DNA of 36,803 bases from JBJXFK01 sp046155505 (GTDB lineage: Bacteria; Planctomycetota; Phycisphaerae; UBA1845; Fen-1342): NCBI GenBank assembly GCA_046155505.1, contig JBJXFK010000200.1, forward strand, positions 1 to 36,803. Direction: 5' to 3'. The position numbers and the translations under genes were made by a program. Position 1 is the first letter of the stretch. The number at the start of each line of letters is the position of its first letter. The notes under the pieces are model-generated. The model searched no databases and was not told the origin of the DNA. It was given only the letters and a program-made list of their open reading frames with translations. This document shows, piece by piece, positions 1-8,311 of this stretch.

Positions 1-4
1 AGAG

Positions 5-41
5 AATCGCCTCGTCGCGCAAGCCGCACGACGAGGCGATT
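5..41 (-). terminator. Intrinsic-terminator-like hairpin behind the PEP-CTERM gene
   Basis: Perfect 13-bp inverted repeat: AATCGCCTCGTCG at 5-17 and its complement at 29-41, with an 11-base loop. It starts 28 bases beyond the stop of the minus-strand gene at 70-783. The tract after the stem on the minus strand is only weakly T-rich, so it may act as a terminator or as an mRNA 3'-end stabiliser. Confidence 0.65.
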
Positions 42-69
42 TCAGTTTCAGTCGACTTCGCAATCCAGC

Positions 70-783
70 TTAGCGACGGCGAATGATCGCCGTAGCGGCC
101 AGCGCCAGCAGCGCGAGCGTTGACGGCTCGGGCAGGTTCGCCACGCCCGGCGTATCGGCACCGCCCGGCAGAGCGAACTGGCCGATCTGCCACGGCCCGT
201 TGCCGTTGCCGAAGCGCCAGATGTGGCCCGGCACAAACGAGCCATCCGGACCGATCGTGTTCGGACCGTAGTACCACTCGTCAGTGGCCGTCGGCAGGCC
301 CGCCGGCACTTCGACCAGGGCGATCGAGTCAACGATCGAGGTCCAGAACGTCGCATCGAACACACCGTCATTGTTCGCGTCAACGTCGCTGTTCAGCACG
401 CCCGTGAAGCCGCTGACGATCATGTGCGTCACGTTGTCGCTGTTTTCGAACAGGTCGGTGCCCGGCGTGGTGATCTGATCGACCAACACGGGCAGCAGGT
501 TGATCGTGGTATCGCCCGCGCCGAGGAAGTAACCATCGGCCGGGATCGATCCCGACAGCGGAATGATGCGCTCGATATTGCCGCTGGCATTGGTGCCGTC
601 GCCAATGACGATGTAGGTCAAGCCCGCGAGCGACTCGCCGGCGTTGCCCGACAGCTCAAAGTACTCGTCGGTATCGGTTCCGGCGTGGTCGATTCGAACT
701 TCGTTGATCAGGATCGCGGCCGACGCCATCGTCGCGAAACCGCCCATCAGACTCAGCGCAAGCAGCGCACGCATACGGCTCAT
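70..783 (-). CDS. PEP-CTERM secreted protein with lamin-tail-like N-terminal region
   Basis: Predicted exported protein of 237 residues. It begins with a signal peptide (MSRMRALLALSLMGG..., Ala-rich cleavage region before AAILINEV). The mature N-terminus (INEVRIDH, then DEYFELSG and LTYIVIGDG) resembles lamin-tail-domain proteins of exported bacterial proteins. The C-terminus is a classic PEP-CTERM sorting signal: LPEPSTLALL, a short hydrophobic stretch, then Arg-Arg-Arg, expected to be handled by an exosortase (none in this window). The start at 783 is chosen because GGAGGAG lies 6-7 bases ahead; an in-frame codon 18 bases further up has no such site. It stands alone, with a hairpin behind it. 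The biochemical role is unknown; surface or extracellular-matrix placement is the family expectation. Confidence 0.88.
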   Translation of the reverse strand: MSRMRALLALSLMGGFATMASAAILINEVRIDHAGTDTDEYFELSGNAGESLAGLTYIVIGDGTNASGNIERIIPLSGSIPADGYFLGAGDTTINLLPVLVDQITTPGTDLFENSDNVTHMIVSGFTGVLNSDVDANNDGVFDATFWTSIVDSIALVEVPAGLPTATDEWYYGPNTIGPDGSFVPGHIWRFGNGNGPWQIGQFALPGGADTPGVANLPEPSTLALLALAATAIIRRR

Positions 784-1320
784 TTCTGCTCCTCCGTTCA
801 CTCGAAAGCTGAATTGTGGAACCCGAGAAAACGAAGTGAGGGCAGCGAAGCGGCTGTACGACCGTTCTTTGTCCCCTCACTCCTGTACGGGGGAAAATGC
901 TACCCGATCGGGAGCGCGATCGCCACGCGATTCGGTGCGTTGTTTCCGTGAAGTTTGGGTAAAGGGCGGCAGGCCCGAATCGCGAAGAGGGGTGAGATTA
1001 TCGGCTCTTCGAAAATTTCATCCGGGCGCGAACCGCGCGATCGACGCGTCGTAAACAAGGCGACTGCAACGATCCTCCTCCTGCGGAACCCGGCGAACGG
1101 GCGGCGAAAGCCGCCCGTTCGTGCGTTTATGGCAGGTGACACACAATGTGGAGCTGCCGCCCCCGGCTGCTTTCTTCGCGCCCGCACGCTACTCTGGTCG
1201 CTCGCGGTCGCGGCTCGGAAATGCGGGGACTCGCTGGCGCTCGGGGCACTCGCTTGCGCGTCGCGTTCGGAGCGGCTTTCGGCCGAGCCAAGACATTCTG
1301 CATTCTGCGTTCTGCAATCT
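784..1320. other. Intergenic region without a gene, holding a hairpin and a composite repeat
   Basis: I see no convincing protein or RNA gene in these 537 bases. The part next to 783 should carry the promoter of the PEP-CTERM gene, but I could not identify -35/-10 boxes with confidence. A 12-bp stem with GAAA tetraloop lies at 1094-1121. Position 1150-1173 holds a GC-rich hairpin (TGGAGCTGCCGCCCCCGGCT) that resembles one at 7072-7094. The right end is a composite repeat described separately. Confidence 0.6.
1094..1121. terminator. 12-bp GC-rich stem with GAAA tetraloop
   Basis: CGAACGGGCGGC (1094-1105), GAAA (1106-1109), then the exact complement (1110-1121). GNRA loops are typical of structured RNA. 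No T-tract follows on either strand. It lies about 200 bases behind the minus-strand glycosylase gene and could end its transcript; a role as a DNA hairpin repeat is equally possible. Confidence 0.45.
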
Positions 1321-1335
1321 TCATTCTTCATTCAC
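1247..1335. repeat. Composite repeat: 24-base motif plus six-unit heptamer array
   Basis: A 24-base motif at 1247-1270 (begins CACTCGCTTGCGC) is followed after 23 bases by six units with exact 7-base period at 1294-1335: CATTCTG, CATTCTG, CGTTCTG, CAATCTT, CATTCTT, CATTCAC. The same two parts occur inverted at 13340-13452, where the 24-base motif differs at one position. The array runs into the 3' end of the glycosylase gene and contains its stop codon. Confidence 0.85.
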
Positions 1336-2298
1336 CGCCCCGCCCCGCCTCGGCACCGCGATCCCCAGCAACCCCATTACCTGTTTCAAGTCATCCCACG
1401 ATTTCGCCTTCTCATCCGGCGAGCGAAGCAGATACGCCGGATGAAACGTCGGCATCAGCTTGCAGCGCGGCAAATTGAAATGCGCCAGCGCGGGCGGCGG
1501 GAAGTCGTGAAACTCGCCACGCAATTTGCCGATCGGCGTCGACGTCGCCAGAAGCGTCTGCGACGCGGGCCGGCCGAGCGCGACGATCACCTTGGGCCGC
1601 AAGATCGCGAGCTGCCGAAACAGATACGGCGCACACGCGTGCATCTCGGCCTCTTCCGGCGTGCGATTGCCCGGTGGGCGACATTTCACCACGTTGCAGA
1701 TGTACACCTGTTCGCGCGTCAGTTGCATCGCGGCGATCATGCGCGTCAGCAATTGCCCGGCCCGCCCGACGAACGGCTCGCCCTGAATGTCCTCGTCCGC
1801 GCCGGGGCCTTCGCCGACGAACGCGACATCGGGCCGCGGATTGCCGACGCCGAAGACCGTTTGTGTCCGTCCGGAATGCAACACGCACTTGCGGCACCCG
1901 CGAACGTACTGCTCGTCAATGAGTGCCAGCGCCGCCCGCGCCGCTTCGACCGACAGCTCTTCCTGGCAAATCGGCGGTAACTCATCCGCGTCGGCGATCG
2001 GCAGCGGGGCGGCGGCGGGGCGCGGTCGCGGAGTCGCGATTGGCGCGGGTGCGCCGTACAAATCATGCGAGCGCGGCGGGGCGGGTTGCGGGCCCTGGCG
2101 CTGCGATTCGGAGCGTGGTGGGGCAACGCGTTGCGGTGGCGACACTGGCGCAGCCGTCCGCGTAGGCGAGGTCGTTGTTGCGCCGGCCGTCGTGGGCTGC
2201 GCGAGGGTTGCCGGGACCGCCCAATGCGTGACGCCGAGTCGCTTTTCGCCGCGCAGAATTTCGCGCACCGACTGAATGTCGATTTCGTGTTCGCTCAT
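1321..2298 (-). CDS. Family 4 (Fe-S) uracil-DNA glycosylase with long Pro-rich N-terminal linker
   Basis: DNA repair enzyme that removes uracil from DNA. Of 325 residues, the catalytic domain is about 130-312. It shows motif GEGPGADED (162-170) followed by GEPFVGRAGQLL, and HPAYLLR (286-292), as in family 4 enzymes. Four cysteines fit the [4Fe-4S] ligand pattern: C135-x2-C138, C206 and C222. Residues 1-27 form a short conserved-looking helix segment (EIDIQSVREILRGEKRLG), and 28-110 a Pro/Ala-rich linker that is longer than in the basic family. ATG at 2298 is preferred because GAGGAG precedes it; a GTG at 2319 lies inside or ahead of that site. The last residues (VNEE) and the stop are encoded by a heptamer repeat array, so the C-terminus was probably reset by the repeat. 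Confidence 0.9.
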   Translation of the reverse strand: MSEHEIDIQSVREILRGEKRLGVTHWAVPATLAQPTTAGATTTSPTRTAAPVSPPQRVAPPRSESQRQGPQPAPPRSHDLYGAPAPIATPRPRPAAAPLPIADADELPPICQEELSVEAARAALALIDEQYVRGCRKCVLHSGRTQTVFGVGNPRPDVAFVGEGPGADEDIQGEPFVGRAGQLLTRMIAAMQLTREQVYICNVVKCRPPGNRTPEEAEMHACAPYLFRQLAILRPKVIVALGRPASQTLLATSTPIGKLRGEFHDFPPPALAHFNLPRCKLMPTFHPAYLLRSPDEKAKSWDDLKQVMGLLGIAVPRRGGAVNEE

Positions 2299-2390
2299 TT
2301 CGGTCGCCCCGCTCCTCACGCCGTTTCACCGTCGCCAGATTTGCAGCGTAGTCGCCGACTGTTCAGATGCAAGCCCGAACTCTTCTCCGC

Positions 2391-2574
2391 TTCGCCCGGC
2401 AGGGCGGGCGATCGTTGACAGGCGTTTCAACGCCTGTGTCGCGAGTGCCCGATGTTTTGCGGCCCGGAGGGCCGACATGCGATGCTCGTTCGCCCGCCAG
2501 GCGAAGTCGAAACGGTTGGTGCCGCGACCGGCGACTGAAGTCGCCGGCAACGGTCGCACGCCCTGCCGGGCGAA
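2391..2574. repeat. 184-bp modular hairpin repeat between two minus-strand genes
   Basis: Outer arms are a perfect 16-bp inverted repeat, TTCGCCCGGCAGGGCG at 2391-2406 and its complement at 2559-2574. Inside lie at least four independent hairpins: ACAGGCGTT/AACGCCTGT (2418-2437), CGGCCC-GGA-GGGCCG (2460-2474), TTCGCC/GGCGAA (2489-2505) and CCGGCGACT-GA-AGTCGCCGG (2528-2547), the last nested in GCGACC/GGTCGC (2524-2557). It fills most of the 308-base gap 2299-2606. Such nested palindromes are typical of REP-like or non-autonomous elements mobilised in trans, but no transposase is present here. Confidence 0.85.
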
Positions 2575-2606
2575 GAGTGCGGCACGCTTCGTTTGCACGT
2601 TCATTT

Positions 2607-3923
2607 CTACATAGCATCAAACCGATCGGGCTTCTCGCCGCTCGCGTCTACGTTGTCGCCCGTCCGCCACGCAACCGCGATAGCCAACAAGACCGTCGCC
2701 CACAACCCCACCGCCAGCGACCGGGCCAGAACGCTCGCCGTCGCCACACTGCCGAGCAGCCAACCCGCGACGGCGACCTTCTTGATCGCCGATCGCTCCC
2801 AGCGGGATCCCAAAATCGCCGCCAGCGCCGGCAGCGCCGCGGTGAAGTGATATGTCCACGCCACCGGTGACAACCAGATCGTCGCCAGGCTCAAAATCGA
2901 AAGCTCTGCGACCAGGCGTTGCTGCGTCATCGCGCCGAGCGGTAGCCGCCAATACCAGAGCAACCCGAGCGCGATCGCCGCGATCGCGCCGCGATGAACA
3001 ACGCGAATCACATCGCTGCTCGCATGCACAATCGCCACGTCGCGCGCCTCGTCGCGATGCGTCGACGCCGCCGGCGGCGCGAGCGATCGCCGAATCAGCC
3101 CGGCGAGCGACTGATTTCGCGCGCTCTGCGCATGTCCACCGACGCCGGTTGAATAGACCGCATCAAGATCGAGTCGGCTGCCGACCGCCAGCCAGTGTCG
3201 ATGCGCGTCCATCGCGCGTTGCGGCCCATACGCGACCAGCGAGATTGCGCCGTTGGCCAGCGCCGCGAAAACGACCGCCGTCGCCGCCGCTGCGAATCGC
3301 CGCTTCATCAACAAATACGCGACGCCCAGCAGCGGCAGCAGCTTGATACAAATCGCCATGCCTAGCAGCGCCCCGCCGAGCAGCCACTTCCCGCGCGTCG
3401 CCGCCAAGACGCCCGCCAGCATGAAATAGACCATCGCGATGTGAAACGCCCCGATCGCGATGTGCGCCGCGATCGCCACCACGCCGAGCAACACCGCCGA
3501 CGCGACCACCATCCGCCGAAACTCGATCGGCACGCTGGGCATGAATTCGCGCTGAAGCAGCCGCAGCAGCAACGCGAACACCGCCGCCATGCTGAACATG
3601 TACAGCGTTGCCGCCAGCGCGATCGGCATCATCGCGGCCAACGCCCACACCGCATCCATTGACGGCAAAAACCGGATCAATATCGAGTTCGGATCGCGGG
3701 CGCGGTGTTCGAGCACGTATCGACCGGCGGCGACAAAATCCGTGAAATCGACCGCCGCGGGGCGCAACGCCACGCGATAGAAAAACAGCGCGGTTGCGAG
3801 CGTCGCCGCCAGTGCTGCAAGAACAATTGCACCGATCTCGACCCGTCGAAGCAGCGCGCGCTCCGCGTCGGTCGGCATCGTCGATGGCACAGTCGGGCGC
3901 GATGGCGTCGCCGTGCGGCTCAT
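2607..3923 (-). CDS. Polytopic membrane glycosyltransferase, GT87-like
   Basis: Integral membrane protein of 438 residues with roughly ten hydrophobic segments. After TM1 (residues ~30-50) comes a short loop with DFTDFVAAGRYVLEH, the acidic loop position expected for GT-C enzymes of the GT87/DUF2029 type that use polyprenyl-phosphate sugars. The segment IKLLPLLGVAYLLMKRR also fits this group. The start (MSRTATPSRP) at 3923 is set by overlap with the upstream cyclase: stop and start share one base in TGATG, so the two should be translationally coupled. Longer in-frame extension into the cyclase gene is rejected. The sugar donor and acceptor cannot be deduced. Assignment to GT87 rather than another GT-C family is moderately sure. 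Confidence 0.75.
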   Translation of the reverse strand: MSRTATPSRPTVPSTMPTDAERALLRRVEIGAIVLAALAATLATALFFYRVALRPAAVDFTDFVAAGRYVLEHRARDPNSILIRFLPSMDAVWALAAMMPIALAATLYMFSMAAVFALLLRLLQREFMPSVPIEFRRMVVASAVLLGVVAIAAHIAIGAFHIAMVYFMLAGVLAATRGKWLLGGALLGMAICIKLLPLLGVAYLLMKRRFAAAATAVVFAALANGAISLVAYGPQRAMDAHRHWLAVGSRLDLDAVYSTGVGGHAQSARNQSLAGLIRRSLAPPAASTHRDEARDVAIVHASSDVIRVVHRGAIAAIALGLLWYWRLPLGAMTQQRLVAELSILSLATIWLSPVAWTYHFTAALPALAAILGSRWERSAIKKVAVAGWLLGSVATASVLARSLAVGLWATVLLAIAVAWRTGDNVDASGEKPDRFDAM

Positions 3924-6900
3924 CACTTTTCCTGAAGCTCCAGCGCGCCGTTCCAATCTGTCGGCGGCGGCGAGAGGTAGCTCGCCAGCGCCGCCTCGGC
4001 ATACTCCGCAGCGGCCGCATCCTCCGGCCGCAAAGCGTGCATTTTCTCGAATGCCGCCTTCGCCCGCTCGAAATCGCGCTGCTGGAACCACTCGACCGCC
4101 CGGCCAAACTCCGCCGCATAGTCGAGATCGGCATCGGCGACGTGCCCGCGCCGTCCGAGCAACTCAAAAATCTGCACCGCCTGATTCTTACCCTTCACCC
4201 GCACGCCGCCGAGCGCCCGCAACTCGAACGCATCGCCCACCTGTACCCGCGTCGGTCCGGCGATGAGAATGCTCGTGCCATAGAACTTGTTGGCCGATTC
4301 GAGCCGCGCCGCGGTGTTCACCGAGTCGCCGATGCAGGTGTAGTCATATTTCTGCTCCGAGCCGCACGGCCCGACGATCGCATTGCCCGTCGCCACGCCG
4401 ACGCGCAGCCACAGCTCGCTGAAAATCTCATCGCCGCCGCGCGCCTGCGTCTCGCGCAGCACCTTAAGCGCGGCGATCAAGTCGATCGCGCTCTCGCACG
4501 CCCGCATGGCGTGATCGGCCTGCGGATAGATCACCGGATTCCAGAACGCGAAAATGCCGTCGCCGATGAACTTGTTCACCATCGCCTCGTGCCGGAGCAG
4601 CACGTCGGTGAACCGCCCCAGGCAGACGTTGAGCACTTTCTGCGTCCGCTCGGCCCCGATCTTCTCCGAGATGGTCGTGAAGCCCTTCAAATCGGTGAAC
4701 ACCGACGTCACTTCGCGCATCTCGGCCCGACGGCACAAATCGGCGTTGTCCGCGACCTGCCGCGCGATCTCTTTCGACGTGTATTGCCCGAGCGCCGTGC
4801 TCAGTTGCCGCCGCTCGCTGTCGATGAAGATGAATCGATAGCTCGCGACCGCGAAGTACGACAGCAACATCGCGGTGAGCGCGTTGGTCAGCCCGACCCA
4901 CAGCAGCGATTGATAAAAGAGCAATCCGCCCACGATCGCCACATACGTCGCCGTGCTGACCAGCAACACGACAATCGACACGCGCGGGCGCAGGAAAACC
5001 CCCGCCATCGACATCAACACGCCACCCAGGATCGCCAGCGTCGCGTTCACCCACACGCTGACTTTGCTGACGAGTTGATTGTTCAAGATCCCGTTCAGCA
5101 AATTCGCGTGCGCGAGCACCCCCGGTGCCGATCGGCTCGTGGGCGTCGGCTTCAAATCTGCGAGCGATGTTGCCGCATAGCCGATCATGCACAATCGGCC
5201 GGCAAATCGGCTGCGCAGCATCGCCGACGCCGCGGCGATGTCGCGCGTCATTCGCTCCGAGGCGTCCTCCGCGACGCGGATCGTCGCCGCCGAATCACGC
5301 ACGACCGGTGATGCGTCTGTCGCGTCGGCCACGCGCAGCACTTGCTCGCGCAGCGCGTCCAATTCCGGGCGATGTTCTTCGATCGCCTGCGCCATGATCT
5401 CCGCGACCTCTTTTTCGCCGACGGCGCGGGCCTTGACGTACTCTGTTCGCGCATCGCGCACGTCGCGCAGCAGCTTGGCCCGGTCGGCGAGCGACGCCAG
5501 ACTCGGATCGGCGAGCGCTCTGGCAAGCGCGTCGAGGATTTCGTTCTCGTTGTTGCGAATTCGCTCGCGGCTTCGCGCCAATTCGATCAGCGACTCGGCC
5601 GGCACCTGCGCGAAACTCTGCGTCCAATCCGCTGTCGATGTCCACGGCACGATCGCACGACCCGCCGCGTCAATTTCGATCCGCCGCATCCCTCCCGGCG
5701 TTGACTCATCACCGAGCGTCAGCACCCGCCCGTCGCGCCGCAGGTCGATCTGATCGCCGGTGATGCCGAGTTCGTCGCACGCGACCGCTAGCGCGATCTG
5801 CGGCACCAATCGCCCGTGATGCTGCACCAGCAGCGGCACGCGCCGGACCGTCCCGTCAGCGTCCGGCTCGAAATTCACAAACCCGCAGCGCCGCGCGACC
5901 GCCGCGTGACGGAAATAGACCGGCGTGATCGACCCGGCCATCGTCGCGGCCGGGCCGATCCGCGACAGCTCGACCAGCCACGGCATGAGTGTGTATCGCT
6001 CACCCAGTACGTGCCGAATCGCCAGGGCCAGCGCCGCGCGGCGTGGCGATTCACGCACACTTGCCGCGCCGCTGATTTCTTCGAAAAGCGTCTCAAATAG
6101 CCGTGACGGCGAAGTAGTTGCCTGCGGGTTGTCGGCGATGTGTCGCTCGACAAGTCGGCGATAGGCGATGATCCGCGCCTTGTCGAACTCGCCCGGATCG
6201 CGCAGCACTTCCTGAAAACGCGAATCGGCCGCGTATTGGTCGCTGGTGGCCGCCGGGTCGAGTTGAATCGCCGCGATCAGCCGCGCGTACGCCAGCGCGT
6301 GCTCGGTCCAGCGCACCTTACGCTCTTCCTCGGGGCGGCGCAGGACGAGGTCCGCCGCGCGGCGTCTCAGTCGCTCGCAGGCGCGCAACGCACCAGCGTC
6401 GTCGCCGGCCAGCCGCGCGTCCACCGCCTCGCGCATCTCGTCGCTGCTCAGCGAAGGTGCTTCGTTGAAATCGAAATTGAGATAGACGTTGTTCGCGGCG
6501 GCGATGGCGAGGCTCAGCGTCAGGTCGGGCCGCTCGACCAGGATTTCGTCAAGCTCGACGTTGGTCGGATCGGCGAGAATGTCATCGTCGGCTTGCGTTG
6601 ACAGGCGCAGCGGCTCGGATTCGCTCCAGGTGAGATCGACGAGGATGGCTCTCGCGCCGAATTCGGCGGGAATTGCGATCAATTCGGCCTGATCGGTGCG
6701 CGACCACGGCCAGCGCCCCACGCGGTCGATCGACTTGTCGTCGATCATCACGCAGACGATTTTGTCGGACTCGCGAATCGGGCTGGCGAACTGAAAGCGG
6801 AAATCGAGCGTGATCCACTCGATGCGCTGCAGCCAGCTTGTCTCGAACACGATCACGGTCAGGATCGTGCACAGCACGCCGACGGAGAGGGCGATCAGGT

Positions 6901-6949
6901 TGGATCGTTTCTGCCGATTGGACACGCTGCGTATGTTCGCGTTCGCCAC
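3923..6949 (-). CDS. CHASE2 sensor class III adenylate/guanylate cyclase
   Basis: Membrane-bound cyclic-nucleotide synthase, 1008 residues. TM1 is about 18-38; an extracytoplasmic CHASE2 sensor follows (TLDFRFQFASP and VGRWPWSRTDQAELI near its start), with an unusually long middle section to about 625. Three TM helices lie at about 632-710, the class III cyclase domain at 742-932, then a short helical tail rich in TPR-like features. In the catalytic domain I see the metal-binding Asp in VFTDLKGFT and FIGDGIFAFW, the purine-selecting Lys in EQKYDYTCIGD with Thr where class IIIa enzymes have Asp (class IIIb pattern), and the transition-state Asn/Arg in VNTAARLE. All catalytic residues are present, and Lys/Thr points to ATP as substrate. 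The start is a GTG (6949) with no clear Shine-Dalgarno, so a few residues are uncertain. It is coupled to the downstream glycosyltransferase. Confidence 0.9.
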   Translation of the reverse strand: MANANIRSVSNRQKRSNLIALSVGVLCTILTVIVFETSWLQRIEWITLDFRFQFASPIRESDKIVCVMIDDKSIDRVGRWPWSRTDQAELIAIPAEFGARAILVDLTWSESEPLRLSTQADDDILADPTNVELDEILVERPDLTLSLAIAAANNVYLNFDFNEAPSLSSDEMREAVDARLAGDDAGALRACERLRRRAADLVLRRPEEERKVRWTEHALAYARLIAAIQLDPAATSDQYAADSRFQEVLRDPGEFDKARIIAYRRLVERHIADNPQATTSPSRLFETLFEEISGAASVRESPRRAALALAIRHVLGERYTLMPWLVELSRIGPAATMAGSITPVYFRHAAVARRCGFVNFEPDADGTVRRVPLLVQHHGRLVPQIALAVACDELGITGDQIDLRRDGRVLTLGDESTPGGMRRIEIDAAGRAIVPWTSTADWTQSFAQVPAESLIELARSRERIRNNENEILDALARALADPSLASLADRAKLLRDVRDARTEYVKARAVGEKEVAEIMAQAIEEHRPELDALREQVLRVADATDASPVVRDSAATIRVAEDASERMTRDIAAASAMLRSRFAGRLCMIGYAATSLADLKPTPTSRSAPGVLAHANLLNGILNNQLVSKVSVWVNATLAILGGVLMSMAGVFLRPRVSIVVLLVSTATYVAIVGGLLFYQSLLWVGLTNALTAMLLSYFAVASYRFIFIDSERRQLSTALGQYTSKEIARQVADNADLCRRAEMREVTSVFTDLKGFTTISEKIGAERTQKVLNVCLGRFTDVLLRHEAMVNKFIGDGIFAFWNPVIYPQADHAMRACESAIDLIAALKVLRETQARGGDEIFSELWLRVGVATGNAIVGPCGSEQKYDYTCIGDSVNTAARLESANKFYGTSILIAGPTRVQVGDAFELRALGGVRVKGKNQAVQIFELLGRRGHVADADLDYAAEFGRAVEWFQQRDFERAKAAFEKMHALRPEDAAAAEYAEAALASYLSPPPTDWNGALELQEK

Positions 6950-6973
6950 GCGGAACGCAAGCGCGCAGGCCGT

Positions 6974-7039
6974 GGAGCACCGCGGCCCCCCGCGGTTCCA
7001 GCGGGAAACGGGATACGGGAAACGGGGAACGGGGAACGG
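6974..7039. repeat. GC hairpin header plus five-unit GGGAAAC heptamer array
   Basis: Header GGAGCACCGCGG followed by a second CCGCGG (6980-6985 and 6990-6995), then exact 7-base units at 7003-7037: GGGAAAC, GGGATAC, GGGAAAC, GGGGAAC, GGGGAAC. The same header and heptamers occur, inverted, inside mutL at 9019-9119. A further GC hairpin (GGAGCAGCCGCCCTCGGCTG) follows at 7072-7094. The element fills the 230-base gap between the divergent cyclase and ilvC genes, where their promoters should be. Confidence 0.85.
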
Positions 7040-7179
7040 TGGACGGCCTGGAGGAACGCCGTGTTGTGGAGCAGCCGCCCTCGGCTGCGATTGGGGCGGG
7101 GGTAACGATGCGCCCCGCGCCCTTCGCCGTGCCCGCCCCGCTACGATTCACCATCGCACACTCTCGCGGAGCAGACGAA

Positions 7180-8145
7180 ATGCCGCTCGTTCAAATTCCC
7201 TCCAGCGAACTCGTCATCGATGCCCTGCGCGACAAAGCAATCGCCGTCCTCGGCTACGGCAGTCAGGGCCACGCCCACGCGCTCAATCTGCGCGATAGCG
7301 GGCTGCGCGTAATCGTCGGCCAACGTCCTGGCTCGCCGCGACACGATGCGGCAATCGCCGCCGGCTTTGAGACGATCGACATCGCGGACGCGACACGACG
7401 GGCCGACCTGCTCATCTTCGCCCTACCCGACGACGCGATGGGAGACATCTTTCAGCGCGACATTCGCCCGCACCTGCGCCCCGGTCAGACGCTCGGCTTC
7501 ATTCACGGCTTCGCCATCACCTACCAGCAGGTGCAGCCACCGCCCGGTGTGAACGTCGTGCTCGTCGCGCCGAAAGCGCAAGGCCACGCCGTGCGACGCG
7601 AATTCGAAGCCGGCCGCGGCCCGCTTTGCCTCATCGCGATCGAGCAGGACGTCGGCGACGCGCGGCCGATCGCGTGTGCATGGGCCGCCGGCATTGGTGC
7701 GGCGCGCTCCGCCGCACTGCTGACCACCTTCCGCGACGAAACCGAGACCGATCTCTTCGGCGAGCAGGCCGTCCTCTGCGGCGGACTGACGCGGCTGATT
7801 GAGTCCGGTTTTCAGACGCTCGTCGACGCCGGCTATCCCGAGGAACTCGCGTTTTTCGAATGCTGCCATGAGGTGAAGCTGATCGTCGACCTCATCTATC
7901 AGTATGGCCTCGCGGAAATGGAGCGACGAATCTCCAGCACCGCCCGCTACGGCAGTCAGTCGCGCGGCGAGCGCGTCATCGACGAGCGCACTCGCGACGA
8001 AATGCGGCGAATCCTCAGCGAAATCCGCAGCAGCGAATTCGCCCGCGAGTTCCTGGCGACGCGCAGCTCGCAGCCGGCGAACGCAATTCGAGAAAGCCTC
8101 GACACGGTCGGCGCGCGGATGCGATCCATGATGCGGATGTCATAA
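7180..8145 (+). CDS. ilvC: Ketol-acid reductoisomerase (class I)
   Basis: Second step of branched-chain amino acid synthesis: isomerisation and NAD(P)H-dependent reduction of acetolactate or acetohydroxybutyrate, Mg-dependent, in the cytoplasm. The 321-residue length fits the short class I enzymes. The N-terminal Rossmann domain has GYGSQGHAHALNLRDSG, with VGQRPGS in the cofactor-selecting loop (Arg/Ser there usually means NADPH). The C-terminal knotted domain has the metal-binding DETETDLFGEQAVLCGG and FFECCHEVKLIVDLIYQYG. ATG 7180 is chosen because it gives the family N-terminus and is preceded by CGGAG; an open frame runs about 340 bases further up only through repeat DNA. No ilvB, ilvN or leu gene is adjacent, so it is a solitary locus here. 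Confidence 0.95.
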   Translation: MPLVQIPSSELVIDALRDKAIAVLGYGSQGHAHALNLRDSGLRVIVGQRPGSPRHDAAIAAGFETIDIADATRRADLLIFALPDDAMGDIFQRDIRPHLRPGQTLGFIHGFAITYQQVQPPPGVNVVLVAPKAQGHAVRREFEAGRGPLCLIAIEQDVGDARPIACAWAAGIGAARSAALLTTFRDETETDLFGEQAVLCGGLTRLIESGFQTLVDAGYPEELAFFECCHEVKLIVDLIYQYGLAEMERRISSTARYGSQSRGERVIDERTRDEMRRILSEIRSSEFAREFLATRSSQPANAIRESLDTVGARMRSMMRMS

Positions 8146-8165
8146 GGAAAATTGAAGAGGTCTAA

Positions 8166-8250
8166 ACACAGAGGCGCAGAGGACACAGAGAATGGAAGAA
8201 AAAAGAGAGCGCGATGGTGAGTCTTCAACCTCTGTGCCTCTGTGCCTCGC
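8166..8250. repeat. Inverted CACAGAGGC-type repeat
   Basis: ACACAGAGGCGCAGAGGACA... at 8166-8190 faces CCTCTGTGCCTCTGTGCCTC... at 8229-8250 as an imperfect inverted repeat; each arm is built of two or three CAGAGG units with 8-9 base spacing. It sits in the convergent gap between ilvC and mutL and could form a stem in either transcript, so it may serve as a bidirectional end of transcription. Confidence 0.75.
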
Positions 8251-8311
8251 GCCTATTTTCCCTTTCCACCTTCGTCGCTCCGTCGCTTTCTTCGCCTTCG
8301 TGCCTCTCTTC

